Positions 1 to 8,731 of a DNA stretch of 64,000 nt are shown here, piece after piece. The stretch is from positions 62,001 through 126,000 of the forward strand of contig NZ_CANMTH010000006.1 in assembly GCF_947500765.1 (NCBI RefSeq). The letters are read 5' to 3'. The stretch comes from an uncultured Formosa sp. Its GTDB lineage: Bacteria > Bacteroidota > Bacteroidia > Flavobacteriales > Flavobacteriaceae. Each line of letters starts with the position of its first letter. Within the stretch, counting starts at the first letter, position 1. A model generated the notes under the pieces. That model was not told where the DNA came from. It was given only the letters and a program-made list of their open reading frames with translations, and made no database searches. Made by a program: the position numbers and the translations under genes.

Positions 1-216
1 TTCTACAACTCCAGAAACTTGCGTTCCTACATCTACCTGATTAATAGGCTCTATTGTTCCGGTGGCAGTAACCAAAGTGGTTACATCTCCTTTTTTAGCT
101 GTAACTGTTTTAGCTTCTATTAGTACCGTTTTATCACTACTAATAAAACTATAAGCGACTATGGCAACTACCACAGCAACAATGCTAATTATTATGATTT
201 TCTTTTTCGTTTTCAT
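1..216 (-). CDS. HlyD/MacA-type efflux periplasmic adaptor, N-terminal part only
   Basis: The reading frame runs off the left edge of the window, so only the first 72 residues are present. They show a lysine-rich N-terminus (MKTKKKI), one hydrophobic segment at about residues 6-24 (inner-membrane anchor or uncleaved signal) and then the typical adaptor start VTATGTIEPINQVDVGTQVSG. In the MacA/HlyD family this protein bridges an inner-membrane transporter and a TolC channel. It starts 6 bp after the TolC-family gene on the same strand, so the two form an operon; the transporter gene probably lies beyond the edge. MacA-type is my best guess from the opening motif; RND-type adaptors look similar here. 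Confidence 0.85.
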   Translation of the reverse strand, partial: MKTKKKIIIISIVAVVVAIVAYSFISSDKTVLIEAKTVTAKKGDVTTLVTATGTIEPINQVDVGTQVSGVVE

Positions 217-222
217 GTTGTT

Positions 223-1554
223 TTATAGTTTAATGTCGTTTCCTTGATAAAATTGAAGTAATTGGTGATATAAAATGTTTAAGTATTTAGCTTGAATATA
301 ATTTTGCTGTGCTGCCGTAAATGTGTTTTGATTGATAATTAAATCTGTTGTACTTAGCGCTCCCAACTCATATTTAATTTTTGCTAAATTATAAGACTGT
401 AATGCAGCTTCTTGAGAGGCTTTGGCTGCAATAATTTGTTCTTGAGCCGATAGTGCGTTTTGGTAAGCTGTTTCTACTTTTTTATAAATGTCTTTCTCTG
501 TAGATTGCTTCTCTATTTCGGACTTTTCAATATTAATTTCGGCAGTTTTTACAGCTGCTTTAGTTTCATTTCTATTGAAAATTGGTATAGATAAACTTAA
601 CCCAATGCTTTGATTAAAGTTAACATCTAACTGTCTAGAAAAATTAATATCAGAAATACTAGTATATCCAGACCCTAAGGTTCCTACTAACGATAACGTT
701 GGTAAATATGCCCCTTTTGCAACATCTAAATCTTTTTCTTTAATAGCAATATCTAAATCGCTTGCACTTACCTCTGGTAATACTTTTAACGCTTTATAAT
801 AGATACTCATTTTATCCATTTCTAGATTAACCAATTCCATATTATCGTCTATAACCTCAACTTCCAAAGTGTCTTCTGGTCTTAATTCTAATAATTGTTT
901 AAGCGTAATAATGTATTGTTGATAATTATTTTTTGCTGTAATTACATTGTATTTATTTGTAGCTGCCTGCGATTGTGCTTCTGTATAATCGTTTAAAGCA
1001 ATTGATCCCGCATCTAAACGTGCTTTAGACCGTGCAACTTCTGTTAGTGATGCTTTTAAATTACTTTCTGCAATAGCAATACCTTCTTTAGAATACAACA
1101 GTTGCAAGTAATTTTCTAGTATGCTAATAATTATATTATTTTTGGCTTCTTCTACCAAAAACGAACTCTGATCTATAAGTAATTTGTTCTGTTTAATTTG
1201 ATTAGATATCTGACCTCCTTGATATAAAGTCATCGAACTGGTCACCCCTATATTTGATGAATAAATCTGATCGGTTACATAATCGCTTGTAATAGGATCG
1301 ATTGAATTACCGTTAGAAAAATTTTGAGATGCACTACCAAATAGGTTTGGTAATCTAGAAGATTTAGCCTTGTCGTAAGCAACTTCAGAAATATTTTTAT
1401 TTAAATCTGCATCTTTAACAGTGATGTTATTTTCTATAGCATAATCGATACAATCTTCCAAAGACCATATTTTAGGTTTGCTAATAGTATCGTTTGTTTG
1501 TGCAGATGCTATTACCACACTAAAAAAGCATAATAAGTGTAAAACTATTTTCAT
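223..1554 (-). CDS. TolC-family outer membrane efflux protein
   Basis: This 443-residue protein has a cleavable signal peptide (about residues 1-19, ending ASA-QT) followed by two long alpha-helical halves, the usual TolC/OEP layout. The family trimerises into an outer-membrane channel and periplasmic tunnel that exports drugs or peptides with an adaptor and an inner-membrane pump. The length is normal for the family. It is the first gene of the operon, 6 bp ahead of the adaptor gene. The substrate cannot be told from sequence. Confidence 0.9.
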   Translation of the reverse strand: MKIVLHLLCFFSVVIASAQTNDTISKPKIWSLEDCIDYAIENNITVKDADLNKNISEVAYDKAKSSRLPNLFGSASQNFSNGNSIDPITSDYVTDQIYSSNIGVTSSMTLYQGGQISNQIKQNKLLIDQSSFLVEEAKNNIIISILENYLQLLYSKEGIAIAESNLKASLTEVARSKARLDAGSIALNDYTEAQSQAATNKYNVITAKNNYQQYIITLKQLLELRPEDTLEVEVIDDNMELVNLEMDKMSIYYKALKVLPEVSASDLDIAIKEKDLDVAKGAYLPTLSLVGTLGSGYTSISDINFSRQLDVNFNQSIGLSLSIPIFNRNETKAAVKTAEINIEKSEIEKQSTEKDIYKKVETAYQNALSAQEQIIAAKASQEAALQSYNLAKIKYELGALSTTDLIINQNTFTAAQQNYIQAKYLNILYHQLLQFYQGNDIKL

Positions 1555-1629
1555 TATTTTGAATGTGTTATTAATTTACACTCCAAAATTGATGTTTATC
1601 TCTTATGATATAGAATATAATAGAAGTTT

Positions 1630-1655
1630 GCCGTTTTTCACTATACGAAAACGGC
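1630..1655. repeat. Inverted repeat in the leader of the efflux operon
   Basis: The arms GCCGTTTT (1630-1637) and AAAACGGC (1648-1655) are exact complements around a 10-nt loop, about 75 bp before the TolC-family start codon. No gene ends here that would need a terminator in this orientation. It could be an operator or a 5'-UTR hairpin of the efflux operon. Confidence 0.4.
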
Positions 1656-1690
1656 TATTTTAATGATGATTTTTTTTAGAAATGAATGAA

Positions 1691-1722
1691 ATCAAAAAAA
1701 GCTCTAGATAAACTAGAGCTTT
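1691..1722 (-). terminator. Rho-independent terminator of the ABM gene
   Basis: A 10-bp stem (AAAGCTCTAG / CTAGAGCTTT) with loop ATAAA lies downstream of the monooxygenase-fold gene. It is followed on the minus strand by a run of T. Confidence 0.8.
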
Positions 1723-1781
1723 GATATATAAAATTATAAAGATGATTTTTTTCTTATTTTTTATAAATTCACTTTTATAAT

Positions 1782-2075
1782 TTAAGAAAGCATCGTCATT
1801 TTATTCACTGTAAACACATCAAGTTTACCGTCTGTGGCTTCTGTAAACGCTTTAAAATGAACGGTGTTTAAATGAGAATTAAGCGCCTCTTCATCGTCCC
1901 AATTCTCATAGACCACAAAACTATTTAAATCTGTATTATCTTGGAGTAAATTGTAATTAATACACCCTTTATCGTGTATTGAAGCATCTACTAGTTTTAA
2001 AAGTTCTGTTTTTACACATTCAGTATGTTCAGTTTTCGCGACTATTTTAGCGACTATTGTTAATTGATTTTTCAT
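1782..2075 (-). CDS. Antibiotic biosynthesis monooxygenase (ABM)-fold protein, YgiN-like
   Basis: This 97-residue protein matches the dimeric ferredoxin-like ABM/YgiN family: KTELLKLVDASIHDKGCINYNLLQ followed by FVVYENWDDEEALNSHL and a closing HFKAF. Members are cytoplasmic quinol monooxygenases or stress-related proteins of 95-105 residues, so it is full length. It is a single gene with its own promoter and terminator. The fold is clear; the substrate is not. Confidence 0.85.
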   Translation of the reverse strand: MKNQLTIVAKIVAKTEHTECVKTELLKLVDASIHDKGCINYNLLQDNTDLNSFVVYENWDDEEALNSHLNTVHFKAFTEATDGKLDVFTVNKMTMLS

Positions 2076-2094
2076 GATATATGTTTTATGATTT

Positions 2095-2121
2095 CAAAGA
2101 TATTGTCGAAAATTCTTTCAA
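2095..2121 (-). promoter_or_regulatory. Bacteroidota-type promoter of the ABM gene
   Basis: The minus strand reads TATCTTTG (2095-2102), matching the -7 consensus TAnnTTTG, with a TTG (2119-2121) 16 bp upstream as possible -33 element. The start codon lies 19 nt downstream. The spacing is slightly short of the usual 17-23. Confidence 0.6.
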
Positions 2122-2290
2122 ATTATTGAATAAATAAAGCTAAACGTGTATAAACAAATATGTTATACATGTAGCTTAATTAGAGTAGTCGACAATCTTA
2201 ATATTTAGGAATAAATTTACGAGTAATTTCAGTAAAACGGTTCATTTCTCTAGTAATTTAGATACAAATCACGCTTTGTTTTCTATAAGA

Positions 2291-3787
2291 TTAAACCGAT
2301 TTCTTCAGTCTTATTACCTCCTTTAAGAAGATTACAATCATGATAAGAATAAAAAATGCAAATGGTAAAGATGTGATAATAAGTAATTTTGATACCGTTC
2401 CTAATACATCAATATCGGGTTTTACATTCCCTAAAAGCACTAATGCAATGGTGGCTAATACTATAAAAACAGACCAGATTACTCGATGTTTTTTATTGGG
2501 ATCTTTAGACCCATTATCGGTAAACATACTCAGTACAAAAACCGCTGAATCTACAGAGGTAACTAAAAAACTAATTAGTAATAAGATGGTTGTAAGATTC
2601 AGAACAGATGCAAATGGGTAATGCTGAAAGAACACAAAAATGGATGAGAATACATTGCCAAATTCATTAGAATAGGCATCCATACCTTCAATAATCTGAA
2701 AGGCCGATGTGCCAAATACCGAAAACCAAAAGAAAGTCCCTAGAGACGGAATAATTAAGACACCCAATAATAATTGGCGCAAGGTACGTCCTTTAGATAT
2801 TCGAGCAATAAAAATGCCTGTAAAAGGTGCCCAGGCCAACCAAAATGCCCAATAGTAAAAGGTCCAATCTGTTAAAAAAGCAATTCCAGGATTATAATCG
2901 CCTAAAGCCAAACTCATAGGAATAAAATCTATAATATAGTGAAACGTACTTTCTACAAATGCATTAAGAATGGCGAACATATCGCTTGTTATAAATACAA
3001 AAAGTAGAATACATAACGTGATTATAATGTTTAATTTAGAAAATAATTTGATGCCTTTATTTACACCTTGCCATGCAGAATAGCAAGCAATGCACGAAAT
3101 TGCAATGCATAGAAATATTATTGTTTTTAACCCTAATTCTGTATTAAATACATGATTTAATCCGCCTTTAATCTGAGTGGTACCTAAACCAATTGCAGCT
3201 ACGAGTCCGAAAACGGTTGTGATAATAGTAATCACATCCACAGATTTCCTAACGATCTTACTTTCTATTTCATCTTCTACTGTGGCGCTAATACGCACAT
3301 GTTTACGTTTTACATATAGTGCATATCCAACAACCATAGCAAAGAGTGCATAAAAAGCCCAAGCTGTTAAGCCCCATTGGTAAAAGGTATACTCTAGCGC
3401 TAAATTTTCTGCTGACAAATCTGATGAATATGGCGGATGCTGTTGCATAAACACAGGCTCTTGAACGGCACGCAATAAAATACCAGATCCCATTCCTGCA
3501 CTATACAACATGGCTATCCATGCCCAAAGAGAATGTTCGGGTTTTGCCTCCATCGCTCCTAATTTTATAGTTCCTAGAGGAGAAACGGCCACTGCTAATA
3601 ATAAAAGCACACATCCGAAACCTAGATATAAATAAAAATATCCGAAATAATTTCTAACCCATAAAGAAGCCTCCTCTATAGCGTTATAACTCGATTCTGT
3701 TGCAAAAAACACAATTAACGTACAGATAAATATTATACTAATCGACAGTGTTAAAATGGCATGTTTTTGTAAAGACTTAAATATCAA
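2291..3787 (-). CDS. BCCT-family secondary transporter, divergent
   Basis: This 498-residue protein has about 12 membrane segments and the BCCT hallmarks: the glycine stretch AGMGSGILLRAVQEP (TM3 region) and the TM8 signature DWTFYYWAFWLAWAPFTG followed by IARISKGRTLRQ. BCCT proteins import betaine, choline, carnitine or ectoine, driven by Na+ or H+. Two classical positions differ: the TM3 tryptophan motif is replaced by LLRAVQEP, and one of the TM8 Trp-box residues is Phe. The substrate may therefore not be a quaternary amine. It is a monocistronic gene with no osmolyte genes beside it. Confidence 0.88.
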   Translation of the reverse strand: MIFKSLQKHAILTLSISIIFICTLIVFFATESSYNAIEEASLWVRNYFGYFYLYLGFGCVLLLLAVAVSPLGTIKLGAMEAKPEHSLWAWIAMLYSAGMGSGILLRAVQEPVFMQQHPPYSSDLSAENLALEYTFYQWGLTAWAFYALFAMVVGYALYVKRKHVRISATVEDEIESKIVRKSVDVITIITTVFGLVAAIGLGTTQIKGGLNHVFNTELGLKTIIFLCIAISCIACYSAWQGVNKGIKLFSKLNIIITLCILLFVFITSDMFAILNAFVESTFHYIIDFIPMSLALGDYNPGIAFLTDWTFYYWAFWLAWAPFTGIFIARISKGRTLRQLLLGVLIIPSLGTFFWFSVFGTSAFQIIEGMDAYSNEFGNVFSSIFVFFQHYPFASVLNLTTILLLISFLVTSVDSAVFVLSMFTDNGSKDPNKKHRVIWSVFIVLATIALVLLGNVKPDIDVLGTVSKLLIITSLPFAFFILIMIVIFLKEVIRLKKSV

Positions 3788-3892
3788 ACTTGATTATTTT
3801 TTAATTAAAAGTAGGCAATTGTTTTAATATCCAAAATTTAAATCAATTTACTCTAAATTATAGTACAAGGTGTTTGCGTATGTAAATACCAT

Positions 3893-3931
3893 AAAAAAAA
3901 CACGAACCCCAGTTAAGATTCGTGTTTTTTT
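3893..3931 (-). terminator. Terminator after the J-KTSC gene
   Basis: A strong hairpin, AAAACACGAA paired with TTCGTGTTTT, is flanked by A and T runs, so it could work in both directions. It lies 33 bp beyond the stop codon of the J-KTSC gene. Confidence 0.8.
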
Positions 3932-3963
3932 ATTTAATTTATTATGTGCTTAAAACAGACTTA

Positions 3964-4416
3964 TTATGCCGTTTCAACAATACGTTTAGATTTTCTATAA
4001 ATATATTTAGGAAAAATGTTACGTTTTGCAAAACGACTCACTTTATCACTATTAATCATTTTAATATAAACTGGCTTTGTAACACCAAAGTATTCGTAAG
4101 TAGAACCATCTTGAAACGTAATTTCTAACACTAAATTATTCCACTGAAAATCTGTAACTCCAGAATTAATAGTTTCAGTATACACTTCTAAGTTAGCTGC
4201 TTTTGTTTCAGGAGCAATACTTACAAGAAAATGATAACCATCTGTAATTTTACGAGTCTTTGCTTCTGCTTCTTCCACTAACGGATCTCCAGATTGAAAT
4301 TTGTCTGGATGCCATTCCTTTGCAAGGTTACGATACTGCTTCTTTAAAGTCTTTAAATCTGCGTTCTTATCAACTTCAAAAAGTTTTCTGTATTCCGTTA
4401 TGCGTTTCATATTCAA
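3964..4416 (-). CDS. J-domain protein fused to a KTSC domain
   Basis: This 150-residue protein has two parts. Residues 5-65 form a J domain with the invariant HPD (residues 37-39 in KEWHPDKFQ), which in DnaJ proteins stimulates the ATPase of an Hsp70. Residues about 90-150 form a KTSC-like domain (LEITFQDGSTYEYFGVTKPVYIKMINSDKVSRFAKRNI...). KTSC domains occur in stress and lysyl-tRNA-synthetase-linked proteins; their role is poorly defined. There is no zinc finger or G/F region, so it is not a general DnaJ. It is monocistronic with its own promoter element and terminator. Confidence 0.8.
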   Translation of the reverse strand: MNMKRITEYRKLFEVDKNADLKTLKKQYRNLAKEWHPDKFQSGDPLVEEAEAKTRKITDGYHFLVSIAPETKAANLEVYTETINSGVTDFQWNNLVLEITFQDGSTYEYFGVTKPVYIKMINSDKVSRFAKRNIFPKYIYRKSKRIVETA

Positions 4417-4432
4417 TTATTTTTTGAAGCGG

Positions 4433-4440
4433 CAAAAGTA
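4433..4440 (-). promoter_or_regulatory. -7 element of the J-KTSC gene
   Basis: The minus strand reads TACTTTTG, a match to TAnnTTTG, 16 nt before the start codon. I saw no clear -33 TTG. Confidence 0.5.
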
Positions 4441-4529
4441 CATCTTAATATTTTAGTATACATCATCTTTTTAAAATAAAAAATAACTATAAATCAGTGT
4501 GTTACTAAATCATTACTTCTAAATTAAAT

Positions 4530-5843
4530 CTACAATATATAAATACGTACTTTTTTCTTTTTAAGGCGTGAATTATTTAAGGTTGAAACCAAGTGGTCTG
4601 CCATACTTTTAGGTACAGCAACAAAGGCACAGTCTTGTTTAAGTTCTATAGCTCCTAACTGGTCTTTTTTTAATCCCCCTTGTTTAAAAAATAATCCTGC
4701 TATATCGCCTTTCGAAATTTTATCTTTTCGTCCGCCAGAAATAAATAATGTTTCCCAAAACTGAGGTTGAAATGGTACTTTTTTAGAAATATCTATAGGC
4801 TTATCTTTCGCTATAAATTCAGGTAATTGCTCGTTGTTCCATTTTAACACATAAGCTGTACCTTTTGCGTTTACGCGCGCAGTTCTTCCGTTTCTATGAG
4901 TAAACTCTTCAACAGCGTGTGGTAATTCGTAATGGATAATAAAATCTAATTCCGGGATATCTATACCACGAGCAGCTAAATCGGTTGCTAATAACACCTG
5001 ACTTGTTCCGTTTCTAAACGTAATTAAAGCACGTTCTCTATCTTTTTGTTCCATACCACCAGAAAAACAAGAATGACTAATTCTTTTTTTCCGGAGTGCT
5101 TCACTTACATTTTCAATACTATCTCTTAAATTACAGAACACAATTCCCTGTTTAGGCCCGATATGCAACAGTAAATCGATAAGTGTTTGTTCTTTATCTT
5201 GTGTAGGAGACACTACGGTTTTAATAGATAATTTTGAAGCTACTTTTGCTTTTAAAAAGTCAAGAATCACAGGCTGATGTAACTTTACAAAATTAGGAAT
5301 ATTAACGCCCTGAGTTGCAGAAGTTAATACACGTTTGTTAATATTTGGCAACTGATTTAAAATACCACGCATTTCTTCTTCAAAACCTTGTTCTAAAGAT
5401 TTATCGAATTCGTCTAAAATAAGATTCAAAATAGATTCTCTAGAAAAACGATTCGCACTAAAATGGTCTAAAATACGTCCTGGAGTTCCTATTAAAATAG
5501 CAGGTGTATGTTTAATTTCAATTTTATCTTTAGACATTGGGCGTCCTCCATATACGGCATTCACCTTAAATCCTGTTCCCATTTCGCGAATTACTTGTTC
5601 TATTTGTATAGCTAATTCTCGTGTTGGGACTACTATTAATGCCTGTATTTCATTTACTTCAGGATCTAACATTTTTATTATAGGTAATAAAAACGCTAAG
5701 GTTTTTCCTGTACCTGTTGGCGAAAGGATAACCGTATTTGTTGCATTTTCAATAGCTAAAAGCGCTTGTTCCTGCATAGGATTTAGCGCTTTGATATTTA
5801 GTTTATTTAAAATATCTTGTTGTTCTTTTAAAAAATTTGCCAT
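4530..5843 (-). CDS. DEAD-box-family RNA helicase with DbpA-type C-terminal domain
   Basis: This 437-residue protein has a Q motif (NPMQEQ), Walker A SPTGTGKT, motif Ia PTRELA, motif II as DEFD instead of DEAD, motif III SAT and motif VI HRNGRTAR. The last 75 residues (GRKDKISKGDIAGLFFKQGGL... to RIYIL) resemble the RNA-binding domain of DbpA, which directs DbpA to 23S rRNA helix 92 in ribosome assembly. It lies 5 bp after a second DEAD-box gene and must be co-transcribed. The DbpA assignment rests on the tail; the exact RNA target is inferred. Confidence 0.85.
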   Translation of the reverse strand: MANFLKEQQDILNKLNIKALNPMQEQALLAIENATNTVILSPTGTGKTLAFLLPIIKMLDPEVNEIQALIVVPTRELAIQIEQVIREMGTGFKVNAVYGGRPMSKDKIEIKHTPAILIGTPGRILDHFSANRFSRESILNLILDEFDKSLEQGFEEEMRGILNQLPNINKRVLTSATQGVNIPNFVKLHQPVILDFLKAKVASKLSIKTVVSPTQDKEQTLIDLLLHIGPKQGIVFCNLRDSIENVSEALRKKRISHSCFSGGMEQKDRERALITFRNGTSQVLLATDLAARGIDIPELDFIIHYELPHAVEEFTHRNGRTARVNAKGTAYVLKWNNEQLPEFIAKDKPIDISKKVPFQPQFWETLFISGGRKDKISKGDIAGLFFKQGGLKKDQLGAIELKQDCAFVAVPKSMADHLVSTLNNSRLKKKKVRIYIL

Positions 5844-5848
5844 TGAAA

Positions 5849-7189
5849 TTATTTGTTTTTTTTCTTTTTAGAAGGTTCTTCTTTTGAAACAACTCCTGTA
5901 TGTTCTGTGATATATTGTGCTAAAATTTTATCGATTAACTCGTCTTTAGTCAAGTGATGAAATGTGGTATGTATTTTATTTCTAAACGTTTCAGACACAT
6001 TACGATTAGGCTTTGTTTTAAATATTTTGTTAGCCCAAATTAAAGCATTACTTTCCTCGATAGTCTGCGCATCTGCTTTCTTTAATTCAGAAAAAGATAT
6101 GCCTAATTCATTCTCAAAATCTGCAATATCTTGTACTTCTTCTTCTTGTAAGATGGTTAATGATAATCCCTTTGCTCCTGCTCTAGCAGTTCTTCCGCTA
6201 CGGTGTACATAAGTATCGTAAACATCTGGTAAATGGTAATTAATTACAAAGGCTACATCTTTAACATCAATTCCACGAGCAGCCAAATCTGTGGCTACTA
6301 AAAGATCGATATACCCTTCTCTAAATTGTCCCATTACACGGTCACGAATGCCTTGAGTTAAACTCCCATGAATAGCTCCTGAAGAGAATTTATTAATCGC
6401 TAAATTTTTAGCTAACTTGTTAACTGCTGCTTTAGTTTTACAGAAAATAATTCCGCGTTGTCCTTCTTTAGACTTTAAAAAATGAAGTAAAACTTCTAAT
6501 TTTTCAATGGGTTCTACAACTATATATTGATGATCGATACCTTGATGACCAACCGTTTCCATATCTGCTTCTACTTGAACCACATGTTTAGACATATAAT
6601 TCTGAATAAGCTGCTTTATGGTTCCTGGCATAGTCGCTGTAAATAATAATGTACGGCGTGTTTTGGGAATTTCCTTAATAATAAGATCTAAATCTTCTTT
6701 AAGCGCGCTCACCATTTCATCTGCTTCATCTAAAATAAAATAAGAAATGTGTTTAATATCAATCGCATTACGTTTCACTAAATCGACCAAACGTCCTGGC
6801 GTAGCAATAACAATTTGTGTAGCTGTTTTTAAACGTTCTATTTGAGGTTTTATAGGAATTCCTCCACACACTGAAGTAATTGAAATTTCTGGACTATGCA
6901 CTGCCAAGGCAGTTAAATTAGCAAATATTTGTTGTCCTAATTCCCGTGTTGGCGCTAAGATTAATCCTTGAATATTAGAATTTTCTGTATTTATTAATTG
7001 TAATAAAGGCAGTCCGAAAGCAGCCGTTTTACCAGTTCCTGTTTTTGCTAAAGCAACAACATCTTTAGTGTCGTTTAAAATTAAAGGAATGGTTTTGGTT
7101 TGAATATCTGTAGGTACAGTAATATTTAAATCGGTTAAACTTTGAAGCAAAGCATCTTGGATTCCTAATTTAGAAAAGGATTTTGACAT
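5849..7189 (-). CDS. DEAD-box ATP-dependent RNA helicase
   Basis: This 446-residue protein has a complete DEAD-box core: AKTGTGKT (Walker A), PTRELG, DEADEM (motif II), TAT (motif III), DLAARGID and HRSGRTAR (motif VI). The C-terminal tail of about 75 residues ends in a lysine-rich stretch (EEPSKKKKNK), typical for nonspecific RNA contact. It is the first gene of a two-helicase operon with a good -7 element 14 nt before its start. It probably acts in ribosome assembly, RNA decay or cold adaptation; sequence alone does not decide. Confidence 0.9.
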   Translation of the reverse strand: MSKSFSKLGIQDALLQSLTDLNITVPTDIQTKTIPLILNDTKDVVALAKTGTGKTAAFGLPLLQLINTENSNIQGLILAPTRELGQQIFANLTALAVHSPEISITSVCGGIPIKPQIERLKTATQIVIATPGRLVDLVKRNAIDIKHISYFILDEADEMVSALKEDLDLIIKEIPKTRRTLLFTATMPGTIKQLIQNYMSKHVVQVEADMETVGHQGIDHQYIVVEPIEKLEVLLHFLKSKEGQRGIIFCKTKAAVNKLAKNLAINKFSSGAIHGSLTQGIRDRVMGQFREGYIDLLVATDLAARGIDVKDVAFVINYHLPDVYDTYVHRSGRTARAGAKGLSLTILQEEEVQDIADFENELGISFSELKKADAQTIEESNALIWANKIFKTKPNRNVSETFRNKIHTTFHHLTKDELIDKILAQYITEHTGVVSKEEPSKKKKNK

Positions 7190-7203
7190 ATTGTAATTTT
7201 CTG

Positions 7204-7211
7204 CAAAGATA
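7204..7211 (-). promoter_or_regulatory. -7 element of the helicase operon
   Basis: The minus strand reads TATCTTTG, identical to the element before the ABM, thioesterase and FabG-like genes, 14 nt before the start codon. A possible TTG (7237-7239) is 25 bp upstream, longer than usual. Confidence 0.55.
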
Positions 7212-7678
7212 ACTACACTTTTCTCGGGAATGGTTGCAATTTTAATTTATTCGGTATTTCTACATTTTAATATTAATTATTAAAAGTTTTTAGAAGAATT
7301 AGATTTAAGTCATTATAGTATATAATACTAAAGGGCTCGTTTTATAATAAAACAAACCCTTTATAGCTAATAGTTGAATTATATATTTATGGGAGAACAA
7401 ATACATATTTCAGTTTTGTTAATATTTTATACTAGAATTAACTACATCTGTAATCAATATTACATTACGAAGATCATTATATATTGTGTAGTATATGGTA
7501 GTATTCAACGATCACCCTTATCTTTTAAGTGAATTCTAGTATACTTTAAGTAAAGAGCTAATTTCATGTGTATAATCGTACCATTATTAGCCATCCATTC
7601 ATTTTAAAATACTTTAATTTGTATTCAAAACCTGATTAACAAGTTACAATTGAAGTAAATAAAAGAGATTACACACTA
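7212..7678. other. Gene-free stretch between the helicase and LytS genes
   Basis: No convincing gene lies here. The only structure I see is a mismatched hairpin at 7330-7362 (AAAGGG / CCCTTT outer arms, AT-rich inner arms). Part of the region must hold the promoter of the LytS-type kinase; TTAATTTG at 7614-7621 differs from the -7 consensus by one base. The rest is AT-rich without visible repeats. Confidence 0.6.
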
Positions 7679-8731
7679 ATGAATAAATTAAAACGCTTTA
7701 GTTTTCAGATTGTATTATTACTTACCATATGGCTTATTTTATGGTCTGGGCAATTTTGGGCAACTCATTTTTTATTAGAAAATGCCTCAGCTTTTGTAGC
7801 GCAAATTATAGCGATGCTATTACTTATTTTTTTTGCTGCACCTAAATATTTATTCACTAAAAAATACATGATTTTTATAGGAGTTTCTATATTAATATTG
7901 GTACTGGTAACTTTAGCAGCATCTTATTTTACGCCTCAAAATGTACTACCAAGTCCACACCCAAGAGGTTTAGGTTTTGGCCCTGGACTATTAGAAGGCC
8001 CAGAAGGACCAGATCCTCGCAGACCAAATGCTCAATTTCTTACTCAAAATTTACTTATTGTTTTATCTTATATTTTATCAACTGTTATAGAGGTTGTGTA
8101 TTACAATCAGAAAAATGAAGAAGCCTTAATAAAAAGTAAAGCACAAACCTTAAACACTGAGCTTAAATTATTAAAATCTCAAATTAATCCGCATTTCCTA
8201 TTCAATGCTTTGAATAACATTTATGCCCTTTCGGGTATAGATACAGAAAAGACACAAAAGAGCATTAGTTACCTCTCGGATATGTTGCGTTATGTATTAT
8301 ACGAGTGTGAACAGCCAGAAGTTTCGCTTCAAAAGGAAATGGATTATATAGATAACTATATTAAATTATTTAGATTAAAAAGCAGTAAAATATACCCGAT
8401 TACTACATATTTTAATGTGTCTTCTTCAAATATCATGTTATCTCCTATGCTTTTAATACCGTTTGTAGAAAATGCCTTTAAACATTCTAATATTGAAAAA
8501 ATTAAAGATACATTTATAACCATTTATATTGAAACTGGTGCGCATTGCATTCTCTTTAAAATAGAAAATAGCATACCAGAAGCGCCTATTAATAAAGATG
8601 CTTTAGGCGGAATTGGTTTAGAAAATGTAAAAAAACGTTTGGCTATCTTATATCCTAATAGTCATGATTTAAAAATAACAACTGTAAATAATACATTTAG
8701 TGTGTCTTTAAAATTAGAAAAAAATGTATAA
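7679..8731 (+). CDS. LytS/YehU-type membrane histidine kinase
   Basis: This 350-residue kinase has four predicted membrane helices (about 7-29, 37-57, 63-82 and 121-142), then a His_kinase domain with KSQINPHFLFNALNNIYAL (phosphoacceptor His172) and a degenerate HATPase domain (PFVENAFKHS, GGIGLENVKKRL). The loop at about 91-118 is rich in Gly and Pro. Its 3' end overlaps the following LytTR regulator gene by 8 bp, so it signals to that protein. The signal is unknown; in this family sensing is by the membrane part. Confidence 0.92.
   Translation: MNKLKRFSFQIVLLLTIWLILWSGQFWATHFLLENASAFVAQIIAMLLLIFFAAPKYLFTKKYMIFIGVSILILVLVTLAASYFTPQNVLPSPHPRGLGFGPGLLEGPEGPDPRRPNAQFLTQNLLIVLSYILSTVIEVVYYNQKNEEALIKSKAQTLNTELKLLKSQINPHFLFNALNNIYALSGIDTEKTQKSISYLSDMLRYVLYECEQPEVSLQKEMDYIDNYIKLFRLKSSKIYPITTYFNVSSSNIMLSPMLLIPFVENAFKHSNIEKIKDTFITIYIETGAHCILFKIENSIPEAPINKDALGGIGLENVKKRLAILYPNSHDLKITTVNNTFSVSLKLEKNV

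Noticed and set aside
7389..7532. 47-codon open frame in the gap before the LytS-type gene
   Set aside because: The protein is Ile/Tyr/Asn-rich as expected of random AT-rich DNA, and it has no motif, no -7 element and no neighbour relation.
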